10,180 nucleotides of DNA from an uncultured Collinsella sp. (GCA_902494545.1 CABUTP010000034.1:1-10180); one strand, 5' to 3'; counted from the stretch's first letter, positions 1 through 6,179 are shown. The notes: generated by a model not told the origin, from the sequence alone. Made by a program: numbers and translations.

Positions 1-521
1 GGGTCGAGCATCTTGGGACGATCGACAACACCCACGGTAAAGCCGGCGAGGTCGTAATCGGCGGGAGCCATGACGCCCGGGTGCTCGGCCATCTCGCCGC
101 CCACGAGCGCGCAGCCCGCGAGCTTGCAGCCGTCGGCCACGCCCTTGATGATCTTTGCCATGTGCTCGGCCTCAATGTGACCGATAGCAACGTAATCCAG
201 GAAGAACAGCGGCTCGGCGCCCGAAGCCAAAATGTCATTGACGCACATGGCGACCAGGTCCTGGCCCACCGTCTCGTGACGGTCCATAATCTGGGCGAGC
301 ACGAGCTTGGTGCCCACGCCGTCGGTGCCGCTGATCAGGATCGGGTCTTCCATATCCTTGAGCGCGGCGGCCGAGAACAGGCCACCAAAGCCACCGATGC
401 CGCCGATAACCTCGGGGCGGTTGGTGTCCTTGACCATCTGCTTAATAGCGTCGACGGCGCGGCCGCCCTCGGCGGTATCGACGCCGGCGTCCTCGTACGT
501 CACATGCTTGCTGTCGCTCAT
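1..521 (-). CDS. purM: Phosphoribosylformylglycinamidine cyclo-ligase (AIR synthetase), 5' part only
   Basis: PurM closes formylglycinamidine ribonucleotide to aminoimidazole ribonucleotide with ATP, the fifth step of cytoplasmic IMP synthesis. The first 173 residues are visible; the gene continues past the left edge (the family is usually about 340-350 residues). Family motifs read directly: [10 protein letters not shown] (residues 63-72), the ATP/phosphate-binding signature; [10 protein letters not shown] (88-97) followed by [10 protein letters not shown] (101-110); [11 protein letters not shown] (139-149); [12 protein letters not shown] (155-166). The start is ATG at 519-521, preceded on the minus strand by a purine-rich GGGAGAGGAAGG ribosome binding site, and the reading frame is intact to the edge. 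It lies 157 bp downstream of purF on the same strand with no strong terminator between them, so co-transcription is likely, perhaps modulated by the hairpins in the gap. Identification is secure; only the 3' part is unseen. Confidence 0.97.
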   Translation of the reverse strand, partial: MSDSKHVTYEDAGVDTAEGGRAVDAIKQMVKDTNRPEVIGGIGGFGGLFSAAALKDMEDPILISGTDGVGTKLVLAQIMDRHETVGQDLVAMCVNDILASGAEPLFFLDYVAIGHIEAEHMAKIIKGVADGCKLAGCALVGGEMAEHPGVMAPADYDLAGFTVGVVDRPKMLD

Positions 522-541
522 CTGAGCCTTCCTCTCCCACT

Positions 542-570
542 ACCGTGGCGCCGCGCGGGCGCCAAACGGT
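542..570 (-). promoter_or_regulatory. GC-rich hairpin just upstream of the purM ribosome binding site
   Basis: TGGCGCC (546-552) and GGCGCCA (558-564) are perfect complements around a 5-nt loop. The stem continues outward with ACCG (542-545) and CGGT (567-570) across a 2-nt bulge. On the purM transcript it ends a few nucleotides before the Shine-Dalgarno region. It has no U-tract, so it is not a classical terminator; it could modulate purM translation or mRNA stability. The structure is seen; the function is inferred. Confidence 0.5.
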
Positions 571-590
571 GCTCATAGTTGCGTTCATTT

Positions 591-617
591 CGGCGCGCGC
601 CATAACAGCACGCGCCG
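591..617 (-). repeat. Inverted repeat in the purF-purM gap
   Basis: CGGCGCG (591-597) and CGCGCCG (611-617) form a perfect 7-bp inverted repeat with a 13-nt spacer. It lies between the purF-proximal stem and the hairpin before purM. No role can be assigned from the sequence alone. Confidence 0.4.
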
Positions 618-639
618 TCATATCAACAAAACAGCAGGT

Positions 640-680
640 AAAACCTACCAAAATAAACCTGTCCCCACATGGCAGGTTTT
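640..680 (-). terminator. Terminator- or attenuator-like stem at the purF stop codon
   Basis: AAAACCTACC (640-649) and GGCAGGTTTT (671-680) form a 10-bp inverted repeat with one mismatch and a 21-nt spacer. On the minus-strand RNA, which carries purF and purM, the mismatch becomes a G-U wobble, so the whole stem pairs. It starts on the purF stop codon and the downstream arm ends in UUUU. Competing shorter stems overlap it: AAACCTG (655-661 on plus) with CAGGTTT (673-679), and AGGT/ACCT (636-646). This could be a weak intrinsic terminator or attenuator reducing read-through into purM. Confidence 0.4.
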
Positions 681-2349
681 AGGCCTCGCCGTGCTCCTCT
701 TCCCAGCTGCGGTCGTCGTATTTCTCGACCACGGCGTCGTCGTCAAAGTGCAGCGGCTTGTCCAGGTTGCGGGGCTTAAAGCCCTCCATGAACTTGTCGC
801 GGCCAAAGCTCTCGGGAATCGCCACGGGGTAGCGGCCGGTAAAGCACGCATCGCAGTAACCGCCTTTGGGCATGACCTTAAGCAGGCCCTCGACCGAAAG
901 GAAGGCCAGCGAATCGGCGCCGATATACTCGCAAATCTCGTCGACCGTCTTGTTGGCGCTGATAAGCTGCGACTGCACGTCGGTATCGATGCCGTAGAAG
1001 CACGGCCAGATGACCTCGGGCGAGTTGATGCGGATATGAATCTCCTTGGCGCCGGCGTTGCGCAGCATCTTGACGAGCTGCACCATGGTGGTGCCGCGGA
1101 CGATGGAGTCGTCGATGACGACTAGGCGCTTGCCTTCGATGTTGTCGCGCAGCGGGTTGAGCTTCATACGCACGCCCATGGCACGCAGCTCCTGCGTAGG
1201 CTCGATAAACGTACGGCCCACATAGCGGTTCTTGATAAGGCCCTCGCCAAAGGGAATACCGCTCTCGTGCGAATACCCCTCCGCGGGCGGCAGGCCGGAG
1301 TCGGGCACGCCGATGACCAGGTCGGCCTCGACGGGCTCCTCATGTGCCAGCTGACGACCCATGTCATAACGGCAGGCGTAGACGCTCTTGCCGTTCATGA
1401 TGGAGTCGGGGCGAGCGAAGTAGACCTGCTCAAAGATGCAATTAGCAGGCTCTTCGGCGGCAGGCACGCCCTGCTCGGACACAAGGCCCTCGGCGCTGAT
1501 GCGCAAAATCTCACCGGGACGGACGTCACGGACGTACTCGGCGCCCACGATGTCGAGCGCACAAGTCTCGGAGGCAACGACCCAGCCGCCGGCACGCGTG
1601 ACATGGGTGGTGGCGTCGACCGTCGCGGCGCCGTCCTGCGACGGCAGCTGCGAAACGGATGCGGCATCGGCCTGGTCCAGGCCCTCGTCCACGAGCTTGC
1701 CCAGCACGAGTGGGCGAATGCCGTGCGGATCGCGGAATGCGTAGAGCGCCTGCTCGTTGATGAGCGTCATGGCGTAGCCGCCGCGCACGAGCTCCATGGT
1801 CTTGCGAATGCCCTCGCGCAGATGGCCTGTACGCTGAGTAAAGTAGCCGATGAGTTTGGTCGCGACCTCGGAATCCGAATTGGAGAGGAACGGCACGCCC
1901 AACTCGATCAGCTGGCGGCGCAGCTCGTCGGTGTTGACGAGGGTACCGTTGTGCGCGAGCGCGATAATGACGCTATTGATGGTAGAGAGGTGCGGCTGAG
2001 AGGCTTCCCAGCTCTTGGCGCCGGCGGTGCCGTAGCGCACATGACCCACGGCCAGCTGACCGGAGAGCGTCGACAAGTCGGCATTGGAGAACACGCGGTC
2101 GAGCAGGCCCAGATCCTTGCGGACCATAACCGTACCGCCGTCACCAACAGCGATTCCCGCCGATTCTTGGCCACGGTGCTGCAGTGCACGCAGGCCAAAG
2201 TACGTCAGTCGAGCCACGTCGCGATCGGGCGCCCAGACACCAAAAACGCCGCATTCCTCATGCAGCTGGTCAGAGTCCGGATTATACGTCGACATGGCGT
2301 TCACCTGTCCCGCGGCACGCTCGGCCGCGCGGATGGTTTCTTGAGACAT
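679..2349 (-). CDS. purF: Amidophosphoribosyltransferase (glutamine PRPP amidotransferase), Fe-S type
   Basis: PurF makes 5-phosphoribosylamine from PRPP and glutamine, the committed and feedback-inhibited first step of purine synthesis. The class II glutaminase domain starts at the nucleophile Cys33 in EECGVFGVW, followed by LRALQHRGQESAG (53-65) and GHVRYGT (102-108). The PRPP-binding loop VIDDSIVRGTT is at 411-421. Cys263 (ASETCAL), Cys450 (WPCFYG), Cys499 and Cys502 (YCDAC) match the four [4Fe-4S] ligands of the Bacillus subtilis enzyme, so this is the oxygen-sensitive type that needs propeptide removal to expose the Cys. The 556 residues exceed the B. subtilis length of about 475, partly through an insertion near 220-255. 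Two starts are plausible: ATG at 2347-2349 (GAGGGG, 5-nt spacing; 32-residue propeptide) or ATG at 2293-2295 (AGGTGA, 5-nt spacing; 14-residue propeptide, closer to the Bacillus length). It is the first visible gene of a purF-purM unit. Confidence 0.97.
   Translation of the reverse strand: MSQETIRAAERAAGQVNAMSTYNPDSDQLHEECGVFGVWAPDRDVARLTYFGLRALQHRGQESAGIAVGDGGTVMVRKDLGLLDRVFSNADLSTLSGQLAVGHVRYGTAGAKSWEASQPHLSTINSVIIALAHNGTLVNTDELRRQLIELGVPFLSNSDSEVATKLIGYFTQRTGHLREGIRKTMELVRGGYAMTLINEQALYAFRDPHGIRPLVLGKLVDEGLDQADAASVSQLPSQDGAATVDATTHVTRAGGWVVASETCALDIVGAEYVRDVRPGEILRISAEGLVSEQGVPAAEEPANCIFEQVYFARPDSIMNGKSVYACRYDMGRQLAHEEPVEADLVIGVPDSGLPPAEGYSHESGIPFGEGLIKNRYVGRTFIEPTQELRAMGVRMKLNPLRDNIEGKRLVVIDDSIVRGTTMVQLVKMLRNAGAKEIHIRINSPEVIWPCFYGIDTDVQSQLISANKTVDEICEYIGADSLAFLSVEGLLKVMPKGGYCDACFTGRYPVAIPESFGRDKFMEGFKPRNLDKPLHFDDDAVVEKYDDRSWEEEHGEA
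2293..2306 (-). promoter_or_regulatory. Alternative purF translation start with its own ribosome binding site
   Basis: In-frame ATG at 2293-2295 (Met19 of the long form), with AGGTGA at 2301-2306 five bases upstream. Starting here leaves a 14-residue leader before the catalytic Cys, near the 11-residue Bacillus subtilis propeptide. The upstream start at 2349 also has a good site (GAGGGG at 2355-2360), so sequence alone does not decide between them. Confidence 0.5.
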
Positions 2350-2634
2350 GGCATCCCCTCAGAGCCTCGTATTTTGGCGTTACCCGCCTTATTATACGCA
2401 CGGCGCGACGCGCTCCCCAGCGCATGAGCAGCGCTTTTTAAAAGCCCACCGAGCTAATAATCCGTTTTGCGGCCAAACATTTTATCGGTCTGTCCAGTGC
2501 AAGCGCCCGCGCCCCCAGATGGACGCCGCGCCCACCGTTGAGGGTTGCATTGTTGCAATTGGGACGTTCGTCCTGTCTTTTGGCAGGTCGGCGGCGTATC
2601 CTTGTAACCTAGGACAAAGCGAGAAAGGTTCTGT
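2350..2634. other. Divergent intergenic region between purF and the CmpB-family gene
   Basis: This 285-bp stretch holds no credible gene. Toward purF it has the promoter candidate at 2391-2419 and the small palindrome GCTTTTTAAAAGC (2433-2445). Toward the plus-strand gene it has three consecutive inverted repeats: TTGCA/TGCAA (2545-2558), GGACG/CGTCC (2562-2573) and CCTGTC-TTTT-GGCAGG with one wobble (2572-2587). The last two share two bases and so compete. A TATCCT (2597-2602) could be the plus-strand -10, but no good -35 partner is seen. No purine riboswitch fold or PurR-box pair was recognised. Confidence 0.5.
2391..2419 (-). promoter_or_regulatory. Candidate purF promoter
   Basis: The minus strand carries a consensus -10 box TATAAT (plus 2391-2396). 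A weak -35 candidate TGGGGA (2414-2419) lies 17 bp upstream. Transcription would start near 2384, about 35 nt before the upstream purF ATG. The -10 match is perfect; the -35 match is only 3 of 6. Confidence 0.5.
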
Positions 2635-3864
2635 ATGGATCGAAACGAACTCGACCCCAGCGTCCCCAGCGCCACGGAGGTCAAGAAGATCCCCCTCATC
2701 ATTAAGGTGTACGCCGTCCTGTGCATCCTGTCCGGCGTGGGCACCCTCCCGTCGGTCGCCGCCTTTATGTGGCAGGTCATCACCGCGCTCATCAACGGCA
2801 AAGCCGCCGAAAAGCTCGGCGACAATATGCTGGTCTCGGTTGGACTCATCGTCGCCGGCATCATGCTCTCTGCGGCAAGTGCCGTCATCCTGATCATCTT
2901 TGGCCTGGACCTTATCAAAAACCAGCGCCGCAACGCCGCCCGCCTGTCCTACATCCTTATTGCATTCACCGTCGTCGAGCTTTTGGTCGACGTGATGCTC
3001 CAGGGTATCGGGCTCTTCTTGCTTCGTCCCGCGATTCAGCTCGGTATCCTCATCGCGCTTTCGGCCACCGTCGACCCCACGCTTCGCCAGGAGCGCGAAC
3101 TGCAGCGCCGCCTACAGGAGATGCTCGACCGCGACGCCGCCGCCGAGGGCATGCTCGGCCGCGATGAGACCGGCGAGGGCTACATCAAGCTCAACTACTT
3201 CAACCTGTTCTGGGTATTCCTCGTCTGCTGTGTGCTCGGCCTGATCGCCGAGGACATCTGGCACATGACGGTCGACGACCCAGGCGTCTACCAGGACCGC
3301 GCCGGCATGCTGTTTGGTCCCTTCAGCCCCATCTATGGCTTTGGCGCCGTACTCATGACCATGGTGCTCAACCGCTTCTATAAAAAGAACCCCATCATCA
3401 TTTTCCTGGTAAGCGCTGTGCTCGGCGCGAGCTTTGAGGTGTTCGTGGGCTGGTTTATGCAGACCTCATTTGGCGTGGTCTCGTGGAGCTACTCGCACAT
3501 GAAGCTGTTCGGCATGCCCGACCCACTCGCCGTCCTTACGGGCGGACGCACCTGCACGGGCTTTGCCTGCCTGTGGGGCCTGGGTGGCCTTATCTGGATC
3601 AAGCTGCTGCTGCCGAGGCTGCTCAAGCTCATCAACATGATTCCGTGGAAGAGTCGCTACTCGGCTACCGTCATCTTTACCGTCATTATGCTGGTCGACG
3701 GCGTCATGACGCTGCAGTCGCTCGACTACTGGTACCAGCGCGTCAACGGCACGGAGCCGGATATTCCCGTCGCGCAGTTCTACGGCAAGTATTTCGATAA
3801 CGACTACATGGAGAACCGCTTCCAGAGCATGACCATGAGCCCCAAGGATGCGACGCGCGTGTAG
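2635..3864 (+). CDS. Multi-pass membrane protein, putative ABC-transporter type IV (CmpB) family
   Basis: A 409-residue integral membrane protein. The second half carries the pattern of the family named putative ABC-transporter type IV (CmpB): FGPFSPIYGFGAVL (227-240), then NPIIIFLVSAVLG (252-264) with FEVFVGW (267-273), and later TGFACLWGLGGLIWI (308-322). The N-terminal half is a separate hydrophobic module with about four helices (near 20-48, 64-91, 103-122, 124-143). A charged cytoplasmic-type linker follows (150-183, rich in Arg, Glu and Asp), then about five more helices (near 186-206, 226-246, 252-276, 309-330, 343-361). There is no nucleotide-binding domain here and no ABC ATPase alongside, so the transporter label rests on the family name only; substrate and function are unknown. 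The start is ATG 2635 behind GAGAAAGG. It is transcribed alone, divergent from purF, and ends at a strong terminator. Confidence 0.75.
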   Translation: MDRNELDPSVPSATEVKKIPLIIKVYAVLCILSGVGTLPSVAAFMWQVITALINGKAAEKLGDNMLVSVGLIVAGIMLSAASAVILIIFGLDLIKNQRRNAARLSYILIAFTVVELLVDVMLQGIGLFLLRPAIQLGILIALSATVDPTLRQERELQRRLQEMLDRDAAAEGMLGRDETGEGYIKLNYFNLFWVFLVCCVLGLIAEDIWHMTVDDPGVYQDRAGMLFGPFSPIYGFGAVLMTMVLNRFYKKNPIIIFLVSAVLGASFEVFVGWFMQTSFGVVSWSYSHMKLFGMPDPLAVLTGGRTCTGFACLWGLGGLIWIKLLLPRLLKLINMIPWKSRYSATVIFTVIMLVDGVMTLQSLDYWYQRVNGTEPDIPVAQFYGKYFDNDYMENRFQSMTMSPKDATRV

Positions 3865-3897
3865 CGTCACGCAATGCCGAGATTTTCCAACGCATAG

Positions 3898-3939
3898 AAA
3901 AGCCCGCTGGCAGACTGATTGAACTGCCAGTGGGCTTTT
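3898..3939. terminator. Bidirectional rho-independent terminator
   Basis: AAAAGCCCGCTGGCAG (3898-3913) pairs with CTGCCAGTGGGCTTTT (3924-3939) around a 10-nt loop. The single mismatch is a G-U pair in the plus-strand RNA. A T-run follows on the plus strand and TTTT on the minus strand. It sits between the convergent CmpB-family gene (ends 3864) and the MoaE-like gene (ends 3964), and should end both transcripts, best on the plus strand. Confidence 0.92.
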
Positions 3940-3963
3940 TGTTGGTGAGTGCTGCTGCCGGCC

Positions 3964-4383
3964 TTACGCCTCGCGCTCGACCTCGCTCACACACTCATTT
4001 TTGATGGTACCGACGAGCGCCTGCAGTGCGTCGACCACATGCGGGCGAATGTCCCCGCCAATGAGTACGAGCATGATGTCGTCGCCCACGGCGAGATCGC
4101 CACTCGCCAGCCACACGCGCACATAGCCGATACCCGGCATCGTGCGCGTTGCCTCGATGGCGGCCTGCACCTTATCGGCATCAAAGCCGAACACCATGCC
4201 GCCCACCTTATGTCCAGGCGCCACACCATCCGTCTCGACCCCACGCACCTCGGACTTAGGCGTCGCGCGCACCACGCCGTTGTGTGTCAGGTACATCCCG
4301 CAATCAGCCGCCGAAACATCGGCCTTGGCTTCGCGCAGCCAAGCATCAACCGAAGGCATCGATTTGCCACTTTCAAGCATCAT
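3964..4383 (-). CDS. Divergent MoaE-like (molybdopterin synthase large-subunit-like) protein
   Basis: A soluble protein of 139 residues. Its pattern resembles MoaE, which transfers sulfur from MoaD to precursor Z in molybdopterin synthesis: GMYLTHNGVVR (29-39) fits the strand ending in the conserved VR; GYVRVWLASGDLAVGDDI (86-103) fits the I-H-R-x-G-x-L-x-x-G-D region; R113 falls in the usual H-R position; IK (127-128) fits the conserved Leu-Lys of the C-terminal helix. The second catalytic Lys (Lys126 in E. coli) and the tract before it are replaced (CVSEVE), and the H of H-R is Ile. It may therefore be inactive as a synthase or have another role. No moaD or other cofactor gene is in view. 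ATG occurs at 4383 and 4380; AAGGAG lies 2 nt before the first and 5 nt before the second, favouring 4380. It is last in the purE-sortase group, 65 bp after the sortase. The family call is by eye. Confidence 0.6.
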   Translation of the reverse strand: MMLESGKSMPSVDAWLREAKADVSAADCGMYLTHNGVVRATPKSEVRGVETDGVAPGHKVGGMVFGFDADKVQAAIEATRTMPGIGYVRVWLASGDLAVGDDIMLVLIGGDIRPHVVDALQALVGTIKNECVSEVEREA

Positions 4384-4403
4384 TTCTCCTTTTTACCGTC
4401 GTC

Positions 4404-4440
4404 GAGTAGCTCATTTGGGACGGGGCTCTTTTAGCTACTC
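4404..4440 (-). repeat. Inverted repeat between sortase and MoaE-like genes
   Basis: GAGTAGCT (4404-4411) and AGCTACTC (4433-4440) are perfect complements separated by 21 nt, filling most of the 65-bp gap. Neither strand has a T-run after the stem, so it is not a standard terminator. A role in processing or stability of the polycistronic mRNA, or as an operator, is possible but unproven. Confidence 0.5.
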
Positions 4441-4448
4441 TCAACAAT

Positions 4449-5447
4449 CTATTCCTCGACCGGCGTGAGCACCATGACTGCGCGCGTATTGCTAAATGAC
4501 AGCGAACGGCAGGTCACAAGCGTTATGACCTTGGTTGCCGAAGCGGCGCGATCGGTGGCATCGCTCGCCACGGCCGAGGCACCGTCGAGCATCTCGGACA
4601 GGTAATTCTTCAGTCCGTCGTCGCCTTCAAAGTTGGGCGTGCGCGCCTTGGCATACGTGTCCTCGACCACCTTGGTCGCCAGCGGGCGCAACTTATACGT
4701 CGCATCGCGCGTGATGTAGTACACGTATTCCATACTGTCGAACGTCGCCTGATCGGTCGTATCCGAAATCACGTTGAACATCGAACCGTCGTTCATGTGA
4801 TGACCGTAAATCGTGGTCTGCTGATCCACCATGCCCGGCGCGGTGTCGTCGCTATCCAAGAAGATGGCTCCCGAGGCATTGGCGGTGCCGTCGAACAGCG
4901 TGTTGAGGTACTTGGAGTTGTTGTTGGTCTGCACCACGGGGTAGTTGATGTTAGTACCGGGCGCGTAAATCCAACCCACAACCTCGGGATTTGTCTGAGC
5001 AAGAGCATTGAAGTCGATAATTGGCACGCCGCTGGCGTCCTTGTCGCTCACATATTGCTTTTCGATTTTTTGATACGACTCGCTCGCCTGCTTATAGCCA
5101 ATCTGCGCGTTGATAAAGATGGCGGCCGCAGCAACGATCAGGCCAATGCCGATGATGATGAGCAGAATGGGAATGACGGAGCGGCGCTTTTTGCGCGGCG
5201 GCTCGGTATAGCTCGATGGCGCGGTATGCGCCGAAGAGCGAGGTGACCTCTTGGCCGTACTGTATGACGAAGGGCGATATGCAGCAGGCGTATCCTGACG
5301 GCGATGCTTCGCCGGCGTCACGGGGCGCGGCGCACGCGGCTGCTGAGGAGAGGATGTCCAACCCTGCTGCGGCGCGTGGGCTGCTCCCGACTTGGCTGGA
5401 TCGGGAATCCGAGAAGCCGAAAAACGCTTTCCCTGATAGTCGGACAT
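4449..5447 (-). CDS. Class B sortase (cysteine transpeptidase)
   Basis: Sortases cut a C-terminal sorting signal and join the protein to the cell wall or to pilin subunits at the outer membrane face. The catalytic triad is visible: His216 in IYGHHMNDGSMF (213-224), a class B style motif; Cys313 in ITLVTC (308-313); Arg322 in NTRAVMVL (320-327). A single transmembrane anchor spans about residues 91-112, so the enzyme domain (about 140-332) faces outside. The first 90 residues are basic and rich in Pro, Ser, Ala and Gln; at 332 residues the protein is longer than S. aureus SrtB (244) mainly because of this tail. ATG 5447 follows AAGGAG. It starts 36 bp after purE, so the two are probably co-transcribed, although no link to purines is evident. 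No LPxTG-type substrate is in view, so substrate and exact subclass are unknown. Confidence 0.9.
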   Translation of the reverse strand: MSDYQGKRFSASRIPDPAKSGAAHAPQQGWTSSPQQPRAPRPVTPAKHRRQDTPAAYRPSSYSTAKRSPRSSAHTAPSSYTEPPRKKRRSVIPILLIIIGIGLIVAAAAIFINAQIGYKQASESYQKIEKQYVSDKDASGVPIIDFNALAQTNPEVVGWIYAPGTNINYPVVQTNNNSKYLNTLFDGTANASGAIFLDSDDTAPGMVDQQTTIYGHHMNDGSMFNVISDTTDQATFDSMEYVYYITRDATYKLRPLATKVVEDTYAKARTPNFEGDDGLKNYLSEMLDGASAVASDATDRAASATKVITLVTCRSLSFSNTRAVMVLTPVEE

Positions 5448-5483
5448 GGCTCTCCTTATGTTGCAAATGGACTGGCAGAGCGC

Positions 5484-5948
5484 TTAGGCGTCAGCCATCT
5501 CTTGCTTCATCTTCTCGATAACCTTGCGGTACTCGGGGTCGCATGCGCCCAGAATCTGCGTGGCGTAAATGGCAGCGTTCTTGGCACCGTTGATGGCCAC
5601 ACAGGCAACGGGCACGCCCGAAGGCATCTGCACCATCGACAGCAGCGAGTCCATACCACCCAGATCGCTCGTCTTCATAGGCACGCCGATAACCGGCAGC
5701 GGCGTAAACGCAGCCACGACACCGCCCAGGTGAGCAGCCTTGCCGGCGGCAGCGATAATCACCTTGATGCCGCGGTCGGCAGCGGTCGAGGCCCACTCAT
5801 GGACCTTCGCCGGCGTGCGGTGCGCGCTTGCAATCACGAGCTCATAGGGCACGCCCAGTGCCTCGAGCTCGGCGGTGCAACCTTCCATAACGCCCAGATC
5901 GGACTTGGAGCCCATGATGATCCCGACAACCGGCTTCTGATCTGCCAT
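5484..5948 (-). CDS. purE: N5-carboxyaminoimidazole ribonucleotide mutase, class I PurE
   Basis: PurE moves the carboxyl of N5-CAIR to C4, giving CAIR for the purine ring. The 154 residues cover the entire compact single-domain family. Seen in order: VVGIIMGSKSD (7-17), the phosphate-binding start; SAHRTP (41-46) with the conserved active-site His43; AAAGKAAHLGGVVA (66-79); GVPMKTSDLGGMDSLLSMVQ (88-107) followed by MPSGVPVA (108-115). Pairing with a PurK ligase is typical of class I enzymes, but purK is not in this window. ATG 5948 is preferred over an in-frame TTG at 5954 because AGGAGG (5958-5963) lies 9 nt before the ATG but only 3 nt before the TTG. A promoter candidate lies upstream, and the sortase gene follows after 36 bp, so purE appears to lead a small minus-strand transcription unit. 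Confidence 0.97.
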   Translation of the reverse strand: MADQKPVVGIIMGSKSDLGVMEGCTAELEALGVPYELVIASAHRTPAKVHEWASTAADRGIKVIIAAAGKAAHLGGVVAAFTPLPVIGVPMKTSDLGGMDSLLSMVQMPSGVPVACVAINGAKNAAIYATQILGACDPEYRKVIEKMKQEMADA

Positions 5949-5955
5949 AAACAAA

Positions 5956-5963
5956 GACCTCCT
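5956..5963 (-). promoter_or_regulatory. purE ribosome binding site that fixes the start codon
   Basis: AGGAGGTC on the minus strand, a near-complete anti-16S complement. Its AGGAGG core ends 9 nt before ATG 5948 and only 3 nt before the in-frame TTG at 5954, which supports the ATG start. Confidence 0.85.
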
Positions 5964-6000
5964 GTTGAGAGCGGTGACGCGGCGAATCCGCGACCCTTAA

Positions 6001-6013
6001 CTACTGAGAGTAG
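6001..6013 (-). promoter_or_regulatory. Palindrome at the purE transcription start, possible operator
   Basis: CTACT-gag-AGTAG is a perfect 5-bp inverted repeat with a 3-nt centre. It overlaps the end of the TATACT -10 candidate (6012-6017) and covers the likely start of transcription. It could be a repressor site or a hairpin at the mRNA 5' end. No regulator can be named. Confidence 0.35.
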
Positions 6014-6040
6014 TATAGCTGCTCCCGTCCCTGCGGTCTG
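6012..6040 (-). promoter_or_regulatory. Candidate purE promoter
   Basis: The minus strand reads -10 TATACT (plus 6012-6017, 5 of 6 matches) and, 17 bp upstream, CAGACC (6035-6040), which keeps only the GAC core of a -35 box. It lies directly beside the perfect inverted repeat starting at 6042. The leader to the purE ATG would be about 55 nt. Confidence 0.5.
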
Positions 6041-6041
6041 T

Positions 6042-6133
6042 AGGTGCTCTGCGGCGGCCCGGTGTTTTCATCTTCACTCCGGTTGCTACGCAAAGTCGTT
6101 CAGATGAAAACACCGGGCCGCCGCAGAGCACCT
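6042..6133. repeat. Perfect 32-bp inverted repeat (28-nt spacer)
   Basis: The arm at 6042-6073 (begins AGGTGCTCTGCGG, ends GTTTTCATCT) is the exact reverse complement of 6102-6133. The spacer is 6074-6101. There are no mismatches over 32 bp, which predicts a very stable hairpin in RNA and possible cruciform extrusion in DNA. Neither side has a U-tract. It ends 1 bp from the purE -35 candidate. It may be a U-less terminator, a palindromic repeat element or a small non-autonomous element; only copies elsewhere in the genome could tell. Confidence 0.9.
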
Positions 6134-6179
6134 TCGACCTACCGGGGATTGCTATGACGTACGTTGGCTGAAATATTAA

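Noticed and set aside
1267..2427. A 386-codon open frame on the plus strand, antisense to purF
   Set aside because: Same shadow effect; the composition is low-complexity and purF motifs occupy the minus strand throughout.
2560..2575. Possible PurR box (CGAAC on the minus strand) upstream of purF
   Set aside because: Only one half-site-like CGAAC is present, without the AT flanks or the second inverted site of the Bacillus arrangement.
2454..2933. A 159-codon minus-strand frame crossing the divergent intergenic region
   Set aside because: It runs antisense into the start of the membrane protein gene, shows no recognisable motif and would remove the purF upstream region.
5949..5954. Upstream TTG start for purE
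   Set aside because: Only 3 nt separate it from AGGAGG; the ATG six bases downstream has proper spacing and gives the usual PurE N-terminus.
6042..6133. Insertion-sequence ends
   Set aside because: The 28-nt spacer holds no gene, and no target-site duplication was found flanking the arms. A small non-autonomous element remains possible but is not shown.
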